Positions 27,903-38,063 are shown, counted from the stretch's first letter. The stretch is 64,000 nucleotides of DNA from Alkalidesulfovibrio alkalitolerans DSM 16529 (GCF_000422245.1 NZ_ATHI01000005.1:269946-333945); one strand, 5' to 3'. Notes: a model not told the origin generated them from the sequence alone. Numbers and translations are program-made.

Positions 27903-29074
27903 GCCGCGCCTCCCATGGCCGCCGGGCCCAGGGCCTGGACCGTGCGCTCGCCCTGCCTGCCGGGCCGGGCCGTGCGCGAGAGGTTGAGCAAAAGCCCGAG
28001 GCAGACGAAAGACATGACCACCTGCGAGCCGCCGTAGCTCAGGAAGGGCATGGGCACGCCCTTGGGCGGCACGGTGCCGAGCACCACCGCCAGATTCATG
28101 AGGAACCCGAGCCCTAGGACCAGGGTCAGGCCGTAGGCCGTGAAGCGGTCGCGCAGGTCGTCCTGGCGCAGCGCCGTCAGGAACGAGCGCCAGAGGATGA
28201 TGCCGATCAACACGAAGACCACGGAGACGCCCAGGAATCCCGTCTCCTCGCCGACCACGGCCATCAGGAAGTCGTTGTGCGCCTCGGGCAGGAAGAAGAG
28301 CTTCTGCCGCCCCGCGCCGAGCCCCACGCCGGTGATCCGGCCCGCGCCGAAGGCGTACAGCGACTGCACGAGCTGATACCCGGTGTTGCCCGCGTCTTGG
28401 AATGGGTCCAGGAAGGCCAGCATGCGCTTCAGGCGGTAGGGCGAGTGCAGGATGAGCATTACGGCCGCGCCGCAGGCCAGGGCGAAGGTCATGAAAAGGT
28501 AGACGAAGCGCGTGCCGCCGGCCAGACACATGAGGAAGAGCAGCGCGCAGAGCATGGCCGCGCCACCGAAGTCGGGCTGGGCCAGAAGCAGCATGGCCAA
28601 AAGCCCCGTGACCGCGAAGGGCGGGATGAAGCCGATGGCGAAGGACTGCACCTTGTCCTGCTTGCCCGCGAAGAAATAGGCCAGATAGAGCACCAGGGCC
28701 ACCTTGGCCATCTCCAGGGGCTGCACGGAGAGCGGCCCGAGCCTGAGCCAACGCTTGGCGCCGTTGACCTCCACGCCCAGGGGCGAGAAGGCCGTGGCCA
28801 GAAACAGCGCGATGACCAGGGCCAGCCAGATGTACACGCCGCCGTGCACGACGCGCCGGGGAATCACGGCGCAAGCGGCCATGCAGACCGCGCCGACGGC
28901 GCAGAACAGGGCTTGGCGATGGAAGAAATGGTATTTCGCGCCGAAGAAGCGCTCGGCCATGATGCCCGAGGCGGAGAGGACCATGATCAGGCCGAAGGCC
29001 GCAAGCAGGAGACCGGCCGCGAGCAGCCACCAGTCCACGCCCAGGGCGTTTGCAGTCTTCGCTTCGGCGCTCAC
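27899..29074 (-). CDS. ftsW: SEDS-family peptidoglycan polymerase FtsW
   Basis: 391 residues from GTG 29074 (GGAG upstream), overlapping the murD stop as GTGA. About ten transmembrane helices. SEDS landmarks: VNGAKRWLRLGPLSVQPLEMAKVALVLYLAYF, the catalytic-loop LAQPDFGGAAM with Asp, GLGAGRQKLFFLPEAHNDFLMAVVGEE, and PFLSYGGSQVVM near the C-terminus. Works with the transpeptidase encoded at 34334-36319 at the septum. Confidence 0.96.
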   Translation of the reverse strand: MSAEAKTANALGVDWWLLAAGLLLAAFGLIMVLSASGIMAERFFGAKYHFFHRQALFCAVGAVCMAACAVIPRRVVHGGVYIWLALVIALFLATAFSPLGVEVNGAKRWLRLGPLSVQPLEMAKVALVLYLAYFFAGKQDKVQSFAIGFIPPFAVTGLLAMLLLAQPDFGGAAMLCALLFLMCLAGGTRFVYLFMTFALACGAAVMLILHSPYRLKRMLAFLDPFQDAGNTGYQLVQSLYAFGAGRITGVGLGAGRQKLFFLPEAHNDFLMAVVGEETGFLGVSVVFVLIGIILWRSFLTALRQDDLRDRFTAYGLTLVLGLGFLMNLAVVLGTVPPKGVPMPFLSYGGSQVVMSFVCLGLLLNLSRTARPGRQGERTVQALGPAAMGGAA

Positions 29075-30372
29075 GCGAGCTCCTTGGCCACGCGCGCGAA
29101 ATCGCGGCCGCGCGCGGTGTAGTCGGTGTACAGGTCGAAACTCGACGTGCCCGGAGAGAGCAGGATCACGTCGCCCTCGGCGGAATCGGCAAAGGCCTTG
29201 CGCACGGCCTCTTCCAGGGTCGCGTGCCAAGTCAGCGGCACCACGCCCTTCCAGGCGGGCTCAAAGATCTCGCGGCTGGCCCCGAACAGCGCCACCGAGG
29301 CGGCGTGCTCGCGCAGAAGCGGCACGAGCAGGGCCGGGTCGCCGCCCTTGTACTTGCCGCCCGCCAAAAGCCGCACGGGTCTGTCGAAGGAACGCAGGGC
29401 CGCGGCCACGGCCTCGAAGGTGGTGGCCTTGGAGTCGTTGACGAAGAGCCTGCCGTTCACCTCGGCCACGGCCTCCAGGCGGTGGGGCTTGGGCGAGAAG
29501 GCGGCCACGGCCGCGCGCGCCTGCTCCTCGGTCACGCCGAAGGGACGCACGGCCAGCCAGGCGGCCTCCATATTGGCCTTGTTGTGCGGGCCGATGAGCC
29601 GCGACACGGCCGAGAAGCGTTCCGTGGGCACGAAATAGACGCGCGCGGCCCTGGTGAACTCGCGGCCTTCCAGTTCGTCCTTCATCTCCAGCGGGACCAC
29701 GGCCAAATCGCCGGCGTCCTGCCGGGCGAAGATGCGCAGCTTGGCCTGGAGGTACTCCTCCATGTCCGCGTGCCAGTCCAGGTGGTTGGGCGAGAAGTTG
29801 AGCAGCACGGCCACGCGCGGCCTGAAGGAGCGGCAGTTCTGGAGTTGGAAGCTCGACACTTCGAGCACCACCACGTCGGCCTTCTCCCCGTTCACGCCCT
29901 CCAGGAGGTAGGTCGAGGGCGGGGTGCCGATGTTGCCGCCCAGAAAGACTTTCTTGCCCGCCTCTTCGAGCATGCGCGCGACGAGGCTGACCGTGGTCGT
30001 CTTGCCGTTGGTACCCGTGACGGCGATGACGGGCTCGGAGAGAAACCACGAGGCCAGCTCGATCTCGGCCATGATTTTCTGCTCGGGCACGTCGGCCAGC
30101 ACCTCGCCCAGACTCGCCCTGGCGATGCCAGGCGAAAGCACGACCATGTCGGCCCCGGCGAATTGCTCCCTGGTGTGCGCGCCGCTCTCGAAGGCCACGC
30201 CGGTTTCTTCAACGAAGGCCTTGACGGCCTCGCCCGGCTCTGCGGAGTCCAGGAGCCTGACCGTGGCCCCGAGCGCCAAAAGCAGCCGCGCGGCCGCGCG
30301 GCCCGAGGCCCCGGCTCCGACCACCACGGCCTTGTGGCCCGCGAGTTGTCCGCTGTGTATCAGTTCGCGCAC
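29071..30372 (-). CDS. murD: UDP-MurNAc-L-Ala:D-glutamate ligase MurD
   Basis: 433-residue Mur ligase adding D-Glu. N-terminal Rossmann KAVVVGAGASGRAAARLLL, P-loop VTGTNGKTTTVSL, NFSPNHLDWHADMEEY and NDSKATTFEAVAAAL. Ends within ftsW (4-bp overlap) and starts 13 bp after the mraY stop. Confidence 0.97.
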   Translation of the reverse strand: MRELIHSGQLAGHKAVVVGAGASGRAAARLLLALGATVRLLDSAEPGEAVKAFVEETGVAFESGAHTREQFAGADMVVLSPGIARASLGEVLADVPEQKIMAEIELASWFLSEPVIAVTGTNGKTTTVSLVARMLEEAGKKVFLGGNIGTPPSTYLLEGVNGEKADVVVLEVSSFQLQNCRSFRPRVAVLLNFSPNHLDWHADMEEYLQAKLRIFARQDAGDLAVVPLEMKDELEGREFTRAARVYFVPTERFSAVSRLIGPHNKANMEAAWLAVRPFGVTEEQARAAVAAFSPKPHRLEAVAEVNGRLFVNDSKATTFEAVAAALRSFDRPVRLLAGGKYKGGDPALLVPLLREHAASVALFGASREIFEPAWKGVVPLTWHATLEEAVRKAFADSAEGDVILLSPGTSSFDLYTDYTARGRDFARVAKELA

Positions 30373-30385
30373 GTCGTTCGTCCCG

Positions 30386-31462
30386 TCAACGCAGTTTCAG
30401 CGTGCTCAGGGCCACCAGGGCGAAGAGCACGGATATGATCCAGAACCGGATGATGATCTTTGACTCGGGAATGCCTTTCATCTCGAAATGATGGTGCAGC
30501 GGGGCCATGCGGAAGATGCGCTTGCCGCCCGTCATCTTGAAGTAGCCGACCTGGACGATGACCGAGAGTGTCTCGATGACGAACAGCCCGCCCACGAGCA
30601 CCAGCAACAACTCCTGCTTGGCCGTGACGGCCACGAAGCCCAAAGCCCCGCCGAGCGAAAGCGAGCCCACGTCGCCCATGAAGACCTGGGCCGGATAGGC
30701 GTTGAACCACAAAAAACCGAGGCCCGCGCCCAACAGCGCGGCGCAAAAGACCGTGATCTCGCCCACGCCCGGCACGTAGGGCACCTGAAGATATTCGGCC
30801 ATGCGCACGTTACCCGCCACGTAGACGAAGACCCCGAAGACCACGGCCGCGATGACCGTGGGCACGATGGCCAGTCCGTCCAGGCCGTCGGTCAGGTTCA
30901 CTCCGTTGGAGGCCCCGACCATGACCAGCACCGCGAAGGGGATGTAGAGCAGTCCCAGGTCGGGCTGCACGTTCTTGAAGAATGGCACGGCAAGCCGCGT
31001 GGAGTAGGCCGGATCGTCGAGCAGGAGAAAGACGGCCAGGGCCGCGATAAACACCTGGCCGATAAACTTGGCCTTGGCCGAAAGCCCTTTGTTCTGTTTC
31101 TTGCAGACCTTCAGATAGTCGTCGTAGAGCCCCACGAGGCCGAATCCAGTGAAAACCAGGAGAGCCAGCCACACGCGGGGGTTGGCCACGTCGGCCCAGA
31201 GCAGCGTGGCCGGAAGCACGGCGAACATGATGAGCAGGCCGCCCATGGTCGGCGTGCCAGCCTTGCTCGCGTGGGCCTTTACGTCCTCGTGGATGCACTG
31301 GCCGCACTTGAGCTTGGTCAGCCAGCGGATCACGGCCGGGCCCACGGCAATGGCGATGATCAGCGCAGTGAGGAAGGCGTAGATCGAGCGGAACGTAATG
31401 TAGCGGAAAACGTTCAGCGCGCCGAACTGGTCCGAGAGGGGGACGAGCAGGTTGTAAAGCAT
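30386..31462 (-). CDS. mraY: Phospho-MurNAc-pentapeptide transferase MraY
   Basis: 358-residue membrane enzyme making lipid I from undecaprenyl phosphate. Ten or so transmembrane helices. Family motifs: [28 protein letters not shown] with the conserved Asp pair, [13 protein letters not shown], and [12 protein letters not shown] at the end. Start codon abuts the murF stop with no gap. Confidence 0.98.
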   Translation of the reverse strand: MLYNLLVPLSDQFGALNVFRYITFRSIYAFLTALIIAIAVGPAVIRWLTKLKCGQCIHEDVKAHASKAGTPTMGGLLIMFAVLPATLLWADVANPRVWLALLVFTGFGLVGLYDDYLKVCKKQNKGLSAKAKFIGQVFIAALAVFLLLDDPAYSTRLAVPFFKNVQPDLGLLYIPFAVLVMVGASNGVNLTDGLDGLAIVPTVIAAVVFGVFVYVAGNVRMAEYLQVPYVPGVGEITVFCAALLGAGLGFLWFNAYPAQVFMGDVGSLSLGGALGFVAVTAKQELLLVLVGGLFVIETLSVIVQVGYFKMTGGKRIFRMAPLHHHFEMKGIPESKIIIRFWIISVLFALVALSTLKLR

Positions 31463-32878
31463 CTAGGATTCACCCTCCCCGGCGCGCAGGCCGTTTTCGA
31501 GCAGCGCGCAGAACTCTTCCATGCGGCAGGAACGCGAGCCCTTGACGAGGACCACGCCATCGCAGCCCTCGCGGGCCACGAATCCTGCCCAGGCTGCGGC
31601 GAAATCCTCGGGACTTTGCACGGCCACAAACAGGCCACGCCAGGATTCGCCGCCAAGACCCAGGCGAACGTCCTCGGCCCGCTCACCCCGCCAGAAGACG
31701 GCCCGCACGGCCGTCTTGGCAATGAAACGGCCGAGGTCGCGGTGAGCTTCAACGGCGCTCTCGCCAAGTTCGAGCATGTCGCCCAGCACCAGCACCAGCG
31801 GACGTCCGGCGGCCATGCCCTCGGCGCAGGCGATGGCCCGGCGCATGGAGAGCGGATTGGCGTTATAGGTGTCGTCGATGAGAGTGGACCCGCCGATCTC
31901 GCGGCAGCTGAAGCGCCCTTCCACGGCCACGGCGCGCGTAAGCGTCCGCGCGGTTTCGTCCGGCGTGAATCCAGCCAGCGCGGCCACGGCGAAGACCGCG
32001 CCCACGTTCTCGGCGAAGTGCTCGCCAGGATAGGGAAGCTCGCAGGATATCTTCTCGCCCATAACCGAGAGTTCGAAGCGACCCAGGCCCGGTCCGGCCG
32101 GTCCACGCCACAGGCAGACCACGTCGCCCGTGACGTCCTCGCGCGTGGACAGGGCCACGAGCGGCACGCCGTGGGCGCAGGCGGCCTCCCACAGATCGGG
32201 GTGACTGCGATTGATCACGGCCGTTCCGCCTTCGCGCACGAAACCCACCAGGGCGGCCTTGGCCTTGGCCACGCCCTTGAGGTCGCCCAGACCCTCCAGA
32301 TGCGCGGGGCCGATGTTGTGGATCACGGCCACGTCGGGAAGGGCGATGGCGCCAAGCTCCTCCATGTCGCCGCGCCTGCTGATGCCAAGCTCCATGACCC
32401 AGTAGTCTTCTTCGCCGCTGGTTCCCAAGATGGACAGGGGCAGGCCGAGCTGATTGTTGAAATTCTTGTGGTTTCTGGCCACCGTGAAGCGTGTGGAGAG
32501 GGTCGTTGCGAGCATCTCCTTGAGCGTCGTCTTGCCCGCCGATCCGGTCACGGCGATGACGCGCGAACGGCGCGACAAGCGCCAAGCCCGGGCCAGGACA
32601 CCGAGCGCCGCCAGTACGTCGCGCACCACGAGCACCGGAGCTGCGACGTGTGGCAGGGGCCGCGACGCGAGCACCGCGCCCGCGCCCTTTTCCACAGCCT
32701 GGGCCGCGAAGTCGTGGCCGTCGGCCCGCTCGCCCGGCAGGCAGGCGAAAAGATCGCCCTCGCGCGCCTCGCGGCTGTCCACCACCACCCGGCGCAACTC
32801 GCGCGCGAGTTCGGCGGCCGAAAGGCCGGTCGGATCGGCCGCCGTGACGGCGGCTATCTCGGCCACGCTCAAGAGCAT
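31463..32878 (-). CDS. murF: UDP-MurNAc-tripeptide:D-Ala-D-Ala ligase MurF
   Basis: 471-residue Mur ligase completing the pentapeptide. N-terminal substrate domain (VVVDSREAREGDLFACL), P-loop VTGSAGKTTLKEML, KNFNNQLGLPLSIL, NIGPAHLEGLGDL, and DDTYNANPLSMRRAI. Overlaps the murE stop by ten bases. D-Ala-D-Ala ligase (ddl) is not in the cluster. Confidence 0.97.
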   Translation of the reverse strand: MLLSVAEIAAVTAADPTGLSAAELARELRRVVVDSREAREGDLFACLPGERADGHDFAAQAVEKGAGAVLASRPLPHVAAPVLVVRDVLAALGVLARAWRLSRRSRVIAVTGSAGKTTLKEMLATTLSTRFTVARNHKNFNNQLGLPLSILGTSGEEDYWVMELGISRRGDMEELGAIALPDVAVIHNIGPAHLEGLGDLKGVAKAKAALVGFVREGGTAVINRSHPDLWEAACAHGVPLVALSTREDVTGDVVCLWRGPAGPGLGRFELSVMGEKISCELPYPGEHFAENVGAVFAVAALAGFTPDETARTLTRAVAVEGRFSCREIGGSTLIDDTYNANPLSMRRAIACAEGMAAGRPLVLVLGDMLELGESAVEAHRDLGRFIAKTAVRAVFWRGERAEDVRLGLGGESWRGLFVAVQSPEDFAAAWAGFVAREGCDGVVLVKGSRSCRMEEFCALLENGLRAGEGES

Positions 32879-34332
32879 TGCAGCACCTCGCGCACCACGT
32901 TGGCGTCATTGAAGGGGAATTTCAGGTCACCGATCTGCTGGTACATCTCGTGCCCTTTTCCAGCCACGACCAAAACGTCCTCGGGGCCGATCTCCTTGAG
33001 CGCCAGACGGATGGCCTCGCGTCGGTCGACCTCCTCAATGATCCGCTTGCAGCTGGAAAGGCCGGGACGCACGTCGTCCATAATCCGCAAGGGGTCCTCG
33101 TGACGGGGATTGTCCGAGGTCAGCACGGCCACGTCGGCCCACTTGCACACGGCGCGGCCCATGAGCGGCCGCTTGGTGCGGTCGCGGTCGCCGCCACAGC
33201 CGAAAACCACGTAAAGCTTGCGCGGACCGATGGCGGTGATGGCCGCGAGCACGTTCTCCAGAGCATCGGGCGTGTGGGCGTAGTCCACGAAAACGTTCAG
33301 CCCTTTGTCGTTGGGCACCCGTTCGAGTCTGCCTGGCACGCCATGAAAGCCTTCCAATTCCTTCACGGCCTTCAGCGGCAGCCCGAGCGACAGCCCCGCG
33401 GCGAAGGCGGCCAGAAGGTTCTGGGCGTTGTGGCGACCGACGAGCGGCGTGGTGAAGGCGATCTTGCGGTCCTCCCAGAGCACTTCCATTTGCATGCCCG
33501 CGGCTGTGGAGGAAATCAGGCGGCCCTGCAGAGGCTTGAAGTCGCCCTGGGGCGGCTCGGTCAGCCCGTAGCCCATGGCGCCGGGGATCGTCTTCAGGAG
33601 TGCGGCGCAGGAAGGATCGTCCCAGTTGAGCACGGCCGTGCCTTGCGGCGCGGCGTATTCGGTGAACAGCCGCGTCTTGGCCGCGAAGTAGGCCTCCATG
33701 GTTCCGTGATAGTCTAGGTGGTCCTGGGTCAGGTTGGTCATCACGGCCACGTCAAAGGACAACCCGGCCACGCGACCCTGGTCCAGGGCATGGGAGGAAG
33801 CCTCCATGACCACAGCCTCGACCTTGGCGCGGGCCATGTTGGCCAGAAGCTCGTGCAGCTTCCAGCAGTCCGGCGTGGTCAACTGCGATTCGAGGACCAC
33901 GCCGGGCCAGCGGTAGTTGATGGTCCCAAGCACCCCGACGCGGCGGTTGTTGGCGTGCATCAGGTATTCGATGAGGTAGGTGGTGGTCGTCTTTCCGTTG
34001 GTGCCGGTGACGCCCACGAGCTTGAAGGGATGCGCGTCCGTCTTGAAGAAGGCCCGGGCCAGCTCGCCCAGGGCGCGCGAAGGATCGGGCCTGAGCACGA
34101 GCTCGGCCCCAGTCTCGCGGGCAAGGTCCGCGGGCCAGCCCTCGGCGCTCTTGGCCACCACGTAGCCCGCACCGCGACGAAGCGCCTCGGGAATGTAGGC
34201 AGAGCCGTCCACCCGCGCGCCGGGCAGAGCCACGAAAACATCGCCGGGCCTGATCTTGCCCGAATGGGTCCAGACCATCAGCCCCCGCCCCACGCGGTCC
34301 AAAAGCTCGCTCCACCGGCTGTCGGTCGTCAT
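32869..34332 (-). CDS. murE: UDP-MurNAc-L-Ala-D-Glu:meso-diaminopimelate ligase MurE
   Basis: 487 residues from ATG 34332 (MTTDSRWSELLDRV), one base after the upstream stop. An in-frame ATG at 34347 within that gene is an alternative. P-loop GVTGTNGKTTTTYL, MEASSHALDQGRV, NLTQDHLDYHGTMEAYFAAK, and the amino-acid-specificity motif SDNPRHEDP. DNPR marks addition of meso-diaminopimelate, as expected in a Gram-negative. The start is translationally coupled to ftsI. Confidence 0.97.
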   Translation of the reverse strand: MTTDSRWSELLDRVGRGLMVWTHSGKIRPGDVFVALPGARVDGSAYIPEALRRGAGYVVAKSAEGWPADLARETGAELVLRPDPSRALGELARAFFKTDAHPFKLVGVTGTNGKTTTTYLIEYLMHANNRRVGVLGTINYRWPGVVLESQLTTPDCWKLHELLANMARAKVEAVVMEASSHALDQGRVAGLSFDVAVMTNLTQDHLDYHGTMEAYFAAKTRLFTEYAAPQGTAVLNWDDPSCAALLKTIPGAMGYGLTEPPQGDFKPLQGRLISSTAAGMQMEVLWEDRKIAFTTPLVGRHNAQNLLAAFAAGLSLGLPLKAVKELEGFHGVPGRLERVPNDKGLNVFVDYAHTPDALENVLAAITAIGPRKLYVVFGCGGDRDRTKRPLMGRAVCKWADVAVLTSDNPRHEDPLRIMDDVRPGLSSCKRIIEEVDRREAIRLALKEIGPEDVLVVAGKGHEMYQQIGDLKFPFNDANVVREVLQCS

Positions 34333-34333
34333 T

Positions 34334-36319
34334 TCAGGATTCCGCATGGCCTTTCAGCCGCAGGGTGAATGGTTGGGCCGCCTTGGGCCAAGCCGTGCCA
34401 GGCGTGGGGGACTGCCCCGCCACGACCGCGCCGTTTCCTTCGACAAGCGGTACGACACCCTGACGCACCAGAATTTCCACCGCTTTGCGCAGCGGCAGGC
34501 CGCGCAGATCAGGCACCTTGCCTTCGGGAACAGGCTGCGCCTCACGCACGACCCTGGCGGAAACCTCGTTCGAGGGAACGGCGAGGGCCGCGAGCTCAAC
34601 CGGCGCGTTGTCCTGGCCGGGCAGTTCGCAGGCGTAGGCCAGCGCGCCCAAGGCCACGTCGTGCACCACGGGCAGGGCCACGGTGGAGCCGTAGAAGGCA
34701 CGCGAGGGATCGTCCACCAAGGCCATGATCAGGTACTTGGGCTTGTCGCCGGGATAAAAGCCGACGAAGGAGGAAATGTAGTTGCGGCCGTAGCCGCCCT
34801 CGGGCAGTGGCTTTTGCGCCGTGCCGGTCTTGCCGCCCACGACGAGGCCGTCGATGCGCGCGCGCACGCCCGTGCCGTCCTTGTGCACCACGTCGACCAT
34901 CATCCGCCGCACGGCACGAGCCACGTCCTCGTCGAAAACTCGCTCTCCGGGCTCGGATTCCGAGACGATTGGGCTCTTGACCAGCTTCAATTCGCGCGTC
35001 ACGCCATCGTTGGCCAGGCACAAGAAGGCCCTGGCCATCTGCAGAACCGTGACGCCGATGCCTTGGCCGAAGGAGATGGCCGCAATATCCATCTCGCGCC
35101 ATTTTTCGGGAGCCCGCATGAGCCCCTTGGACGCGCCGGGCAGGGCCAGTCCGGGCCGTTCGCCGAAACCGAGCCGGGAAAGATACGAGGCATAGCGCTT
35201 CGCACCGAGTTCCAGGCCGATCTTGGCCGAGCCGATGTTCGAGGAATAGCGCATGATCTCGTCCACGGTCAGCCACTCGTAAGCGTGAATGTCGTCGCGG
35301 ATGGTATGGCGGCCGAGCTTCCAGCGTCCGTTTTCGCAGTAGTAACGGCTCTGGGGCGTGATTTTCTTTTCCTGGAGCGCTGCGGCGACGAGGAAGGGCT
35401 TGAAGGTCGAGCCGGGCTCAAAGATGTCCATGGCCGCGCGGTTGCGCCACAGGTCGGCGTTCTGGCGGCGATAGACGTTGGGATTGAAGAACGGGTAATG
35501 GGCCAGGGCCAGGATTTCGCCCGAGGCCACGTCCACGACGACGCACACTCCGGCGCGGCCGTTGAAATGCTCCACCGAGCGGGCCAGAGCCGTCTCGGCC
35601 AGATCCTGGATGTGTGCGTCCAGGGTCAGCACCACGTCGCGGCCCCGGATGTTGACCTCGCGGCCCTGGTCGTCGAGATAGAGGCGGTTACCCGAGGCGT
35701 CACGCTGTACGAGGAAATCCGCCCGTCCGCCCGCGAGCACGGAGTCCATGGAGCGTTCCACGCCTTCGAGCCCGTTGTCGTCCACTCCGGCGAAGCCGAG
35801 CACCTGCCCGGCGAGATGGTTGTTGGGATACAGCCGCCCGAACTCCGGAGTCAGGTAGACACCCTTGAACTTCCGCTCCGCAAGGACGGCGGCCGCGCGG
35901 TCGTCGATCTGCCTGGCGACCCAGACGAAGTCCCTGGAGCGGACGAGTTTTTGCCGCAACTCGCCCACGGGCTGGCGAAGCACCTCGGCGAGGTGGCGGA
36001 TCATGGCGTCGAGATTCTCGACCTCGCCGGGACGCACGTACACGGAGTTGAAGCGCACGCTGCGGGCCAAACTGCGGCCGTTGCGGTCCAGGATGTCGCC
36101 GCGCTCGCCGCGCTCGAAGCTCCCCATGACGTGCTGGCGGCGGGCCTTCTCGGCCAGTTCCTCGCCCTGCACGAGTTGCACCTGCCCCGCGCGTGCCCAC
36201 AGCGCGACCCAGGTCAGGCCGAAAAGCACGGCCACAACCACGATCCGCCAGCGCCCACTGCCGGGACGGGCGGTTTTCGCGACAGGCGCGGGCTTCTTTC
36301 TGGGATTTCGCATGCTCAT
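34334..36319 (-). CDS. ftsI: Septal peptidoglycan transpeptidase (class B PBP) with C-terminal PASTA domain
   Basis: 661 residues. One N-terminal transmembrane helix (RWRIVVVAVLFGLTWVALWA, about 23-42) is followed by the PBP dimerisation domain (ERGDILDRNGRSLARS). The transpeptidase domain has STFK (FEPGSTFKPFL), SSN (RYSSNIG) and KTG (GGKTGTAQK). The last 60 residues form a PASTA domain (KVPDLRGLPLRKAVEIL). PASTA is absent from E. coli FtsI but occurs in Desulfovibrio-like and Gram-positive PBPs. Periplasmic, partner of FtsW. Confidence 0.95.
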   Translation of the reverse strand: MSMRNPRKKPAPVAKTARPGSGRWRIVVVAVLFGLTWVALWARAGQVQLVQGEELAEKARRQHVMGSFERGERGDILDRNGRSLARSVRFNSVYVRPGEVENLDAMIRHLAEVLRQPVGELRQKLVRSRDFVWVARQIDDRAAAVLAERKFKGVYLTPEFGRLYPNNHLAGQVLGFAGVDDNGLEGVERSMDSVLAGGRADFLVQRDASGNRLYLDDQGREVNIRGRDVVLTLDAHIQDLAETALARSVEHFNGRAGVCVVVDVASGEILALAHYPFFNPNVYRRQNADLWRNRAAMDIFEPGSTFKPFLVAAALQEKKITPQSRYYCENGRWKLGRHTIRDDIHAYEWLTVDEIMRYSSNIGSAKIGLELGAKRYASYLSRLGFGERPGLALPGASKGLMRAPEKWREMDIAAISFGQGIGVTVLQMARAFLCLANDGVTRELKLVKSPIVSESEPGERVFDEDVARAVRRMMVDVVHKDGTGVRARIDGLVVGGKTGTAQKPLPEGGYGRNYISSFVGFYPGDKPKYLIMALVDDPSRAFYGSTVALPVVHDVALGALAYACELPGQDNAPVELAALAVPSNEVSARVVREAQPVPEGKVPDLRGLPLRKAVEILVRQGVVPLVEGNGAVVAGQSPTPGTAWPKAAQPFTLRLKGHAES

Positions 36320-36324
36320 GCGCT

Positions 36325-36624
36325 TCAGGGCCTTTGGCCCGCCTCCAGGTGCCTGATCTGGCCGGGACGCGCCTGCGCCAGATCGAAATCCTTGGCCAGC
36401 TTGCGAAGCCGCTGCGGAGAGAGCAGGTTGCCCTTCTCCACCTCCAGCTTGGCCACCAGGCTCGACTTGTCCTCAAGTTCCCGCTCCAGGCGCTCGATGC
36501 GGTAGGCCATGTCCCAGCGCTCGATGTTCAGCCACACGAGCGAGAGGCCCACGGCCAGAAGCAGGACGAGCAGCCCTGCGAAACAGGCCAGTTCGCGCTT
36601 TCCCGCACCCTCGGCCCTAGCCAT
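36325..36624 (-). CDS. ftsL: FtsL-like divisome protein
   Basis: 99 residues from ATG 36624, overlapping the rsmH stop by eight bases. One transmembrane helix (LACFAGLLVLLLAVGLSLVW) is followed by a periplasmic leucine-zipper-like coiled coil (YRIERLERELEDKSSLVAKL) and a short tail. Sequence is poorly conserved in the family; position between rsmH and ftsI and topology support the call. Confidence 0.85.
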   Translation of the reverse strand: MARAEGAGKRELACFAGLLVLLLAVGLSLVWLNIERWDMAYRIERLERELEDKSSLVAKLEVEKGNLLSPQRLRKLAKDFDLAQARPGQIRHLEAGQRP

Positions 36625-37597
36625 CGAAAGTCTCCGGCGCCAGGCGCTCGGCCACACGCAGCTTGGCGGAGCGCGAGCGGGGGTTGCGCATCATCTCGTC
36701 CTCGTCCGGGATGAGCGGCTTCTTCGTCACCAGCCTGAGCCTGGGCGCGATGCCGCAGGTGCACAGCGGCTGACGCGGCGGGCAGACGCAGCCCTTGGCC
36801 TCGTCGCGGAAAAACCGCTTGACCATGCGGTCCTCCAGCGAATGGAAGGAGATGACCGCCACGCGGCCGCCAGGAGCCAGTCGCTCGGGGATGCGGTTCA
36901 AAAAGCGTTCGAGTTCGCCCAGTTCGTCGTTGACCGCCAGCCGCAGGGCCTGGAAGGTGCGTGTGGCCGGGTGGTTCCTGGCCGTGCGCCGCCACTTGGC
37001 GGGATAGGCGCTCTCCACGATGACCGCGAGACGGGCCGTGGTCTCGATCTCGGCCTCCTCGCGCGCGGCCACGATGGCCTTGGCGATGCGCCCGGCCATG
37101 GGTTCTTCGCCCAACTCGCCGATGATCTGGCGCAGCCGCTCGAACGAGGCCTTGTTCACCAGCGCCGAGGCCGGAGCCGCGCCGGACGTGGGGTCCATGC
37201 GCATGTCCAAGGGGCCGTCGCGCAGAAAGGAAAAGCCTCGCTCGGGTACGTCGAGCTGCATGCTCGACACGCCGAGGTCCACAAGCGCCCCATCGAGAAA
37301 TTCCCAGCCGACCTCATCCATGGCGTCTTCGAAACGGCTGAACGGCCCATGCCAAGCCGTGAAACGGTCGCCGCAGTCGCGCAGACGCTCGCGCGCGCGC
37401 GAAAGCGCCTCCTCGTCGCGATCAAGCCCCAGAAGGCGCGCCGTGGGCTCGGCGTCGAGCACGAGCCGCGCATGGCCGCCAAGGCCGAGCGTTCCGTCGA
37501 GGTACCTGCCGTGAGGGCGCAGCGAAAGAGCCGCGACGACTTGGGCGGGCATGACAGGGAGATGCCCCCACTCGCCCGTCCCGCATTCCCGGGCCAT
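36617..37597 (-). CDS. rsmH: 16S rRNA (cytosine(1402)-N4)-methyltransferase RsmH
   Basis: 326-residue SAM methyltransferase (formerly MraW) modifying C1402 in the ribosomal P site. HLPVMPAQVVAAL at the start, SAM-binding YLDGTLGLGGHARLVL, ALVDLGVSSMQLD, and C-terminal ISFHSLEDRMVKRFFRD. Starts immediately after the mraZ stop, with no gap. Confidence 0.97.
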   Translation of the reverse strand: MARECGTGEWGHLPVMPAQVVAALSLRPHGRYLDGTLGLGGHARLVLDAEPTARLLGLDRDEEALSRARERLRDCGDRFTAWHGPFSRFEDAMDEVGWEFLDGALVDLGVSSMQLDVPERGFSFLRDGPLDMRMDPTSGAAPASALVNKASFERLRQIIGELGEEPMAGRIAKAIVAAREEAEIETTARLAVIVESAYPAKWRRTARNHPATRTFQALRLAVNDELGELERFLNRIPERLAPGGRVAVISFHSLEDRMVKRFFRDEAKGCVCPPRQPLCTCGIAPRLRLVTKKPLIPDEDEMMRNPRSRSAKLRVAERLAPETFDG

Positions 37598-38047
37598 CTA
37601 AAATCCCACCTCGACGCCGGTGGCTGCTATGGCGTCGGCCACGTCGTCGAAATCCTGGGCCTCGATTTCCTCGAAGGCCTCACGGTTCCAGATTTCGAAT
37701 TTGATGCCCACGCCCACGAGGATCACTTCCTTGTCCAGGCGCGCGTAGGTGCGAAGACTCTGCGGGATGAGGACCCGGCCCTGCCGGTCCAGTTCCAATA
37801 TCTCGGAGCCGCCGATGAAGACGCGCATGAAATTGCGGATCTGCCGGCTGGGGTTCTTGATCTGGGTGAACTTGGCCTGGACTTGGTTCCACTCGGACAG
37901 GGAATAGCCCACCACACAGCCGTCGTACTTGGTGAGCACGAGCTTGCCCCCGGAACCCCCGGCATCGAGGATTTCCCGGAAATCGGGCGGCAACATGAGC
38001 CTGCCCTTGGGGTCTATACTGCGGTGGGAATGTCCCCGAAACATCAT
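37598..38047 (-). CDS. mraZ: Transcriptional regulator MraZ
   Basis: 149 residues with two SpoVT/AbrB-like MraZ domains. FRGHSHRSIDPKGRLMLP begins the first and LDRQGRVLIPQSLRTYARL the second. MraZ forms rings that bind direct repeats ahead of its own gene and repress the dcw cluster. Matching repeats are visible at 38064-38088. First gene of the cluster. Two adjacent ATGs give MMFRG; either could start. Confidence 0.96.
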   Translation of the reverse strand: MMFRGHSHRSIDPKGRLMLPPDFREILDAGGSGGKLVLTKYDGCVVGYSLSEWNQVQAKFTQIKNPSRQIRNFMRVFIGGSEILELDRQGRVLIPQSLRTYARLDKEVILVGVGIKFEIWNREAFEEIEAQDFDDVADAIAATGVEVGF

Positions 38048-38063
38048 TTTCCTGCCCTAGCTT

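Noticed and set aside
30488..33103. Very long open frame on the plus strand opposite murF, mraY and murE
   Set aside because: Shadow of codon bias in GC-rich minus-strand genes: its translation is His/Gly/Arg/Val-rich with no fold, and the opposite frames are clear Mur enzymes. The same holds for 3732-6029, 20904-23612, 34256-36505 and 43091-45748.
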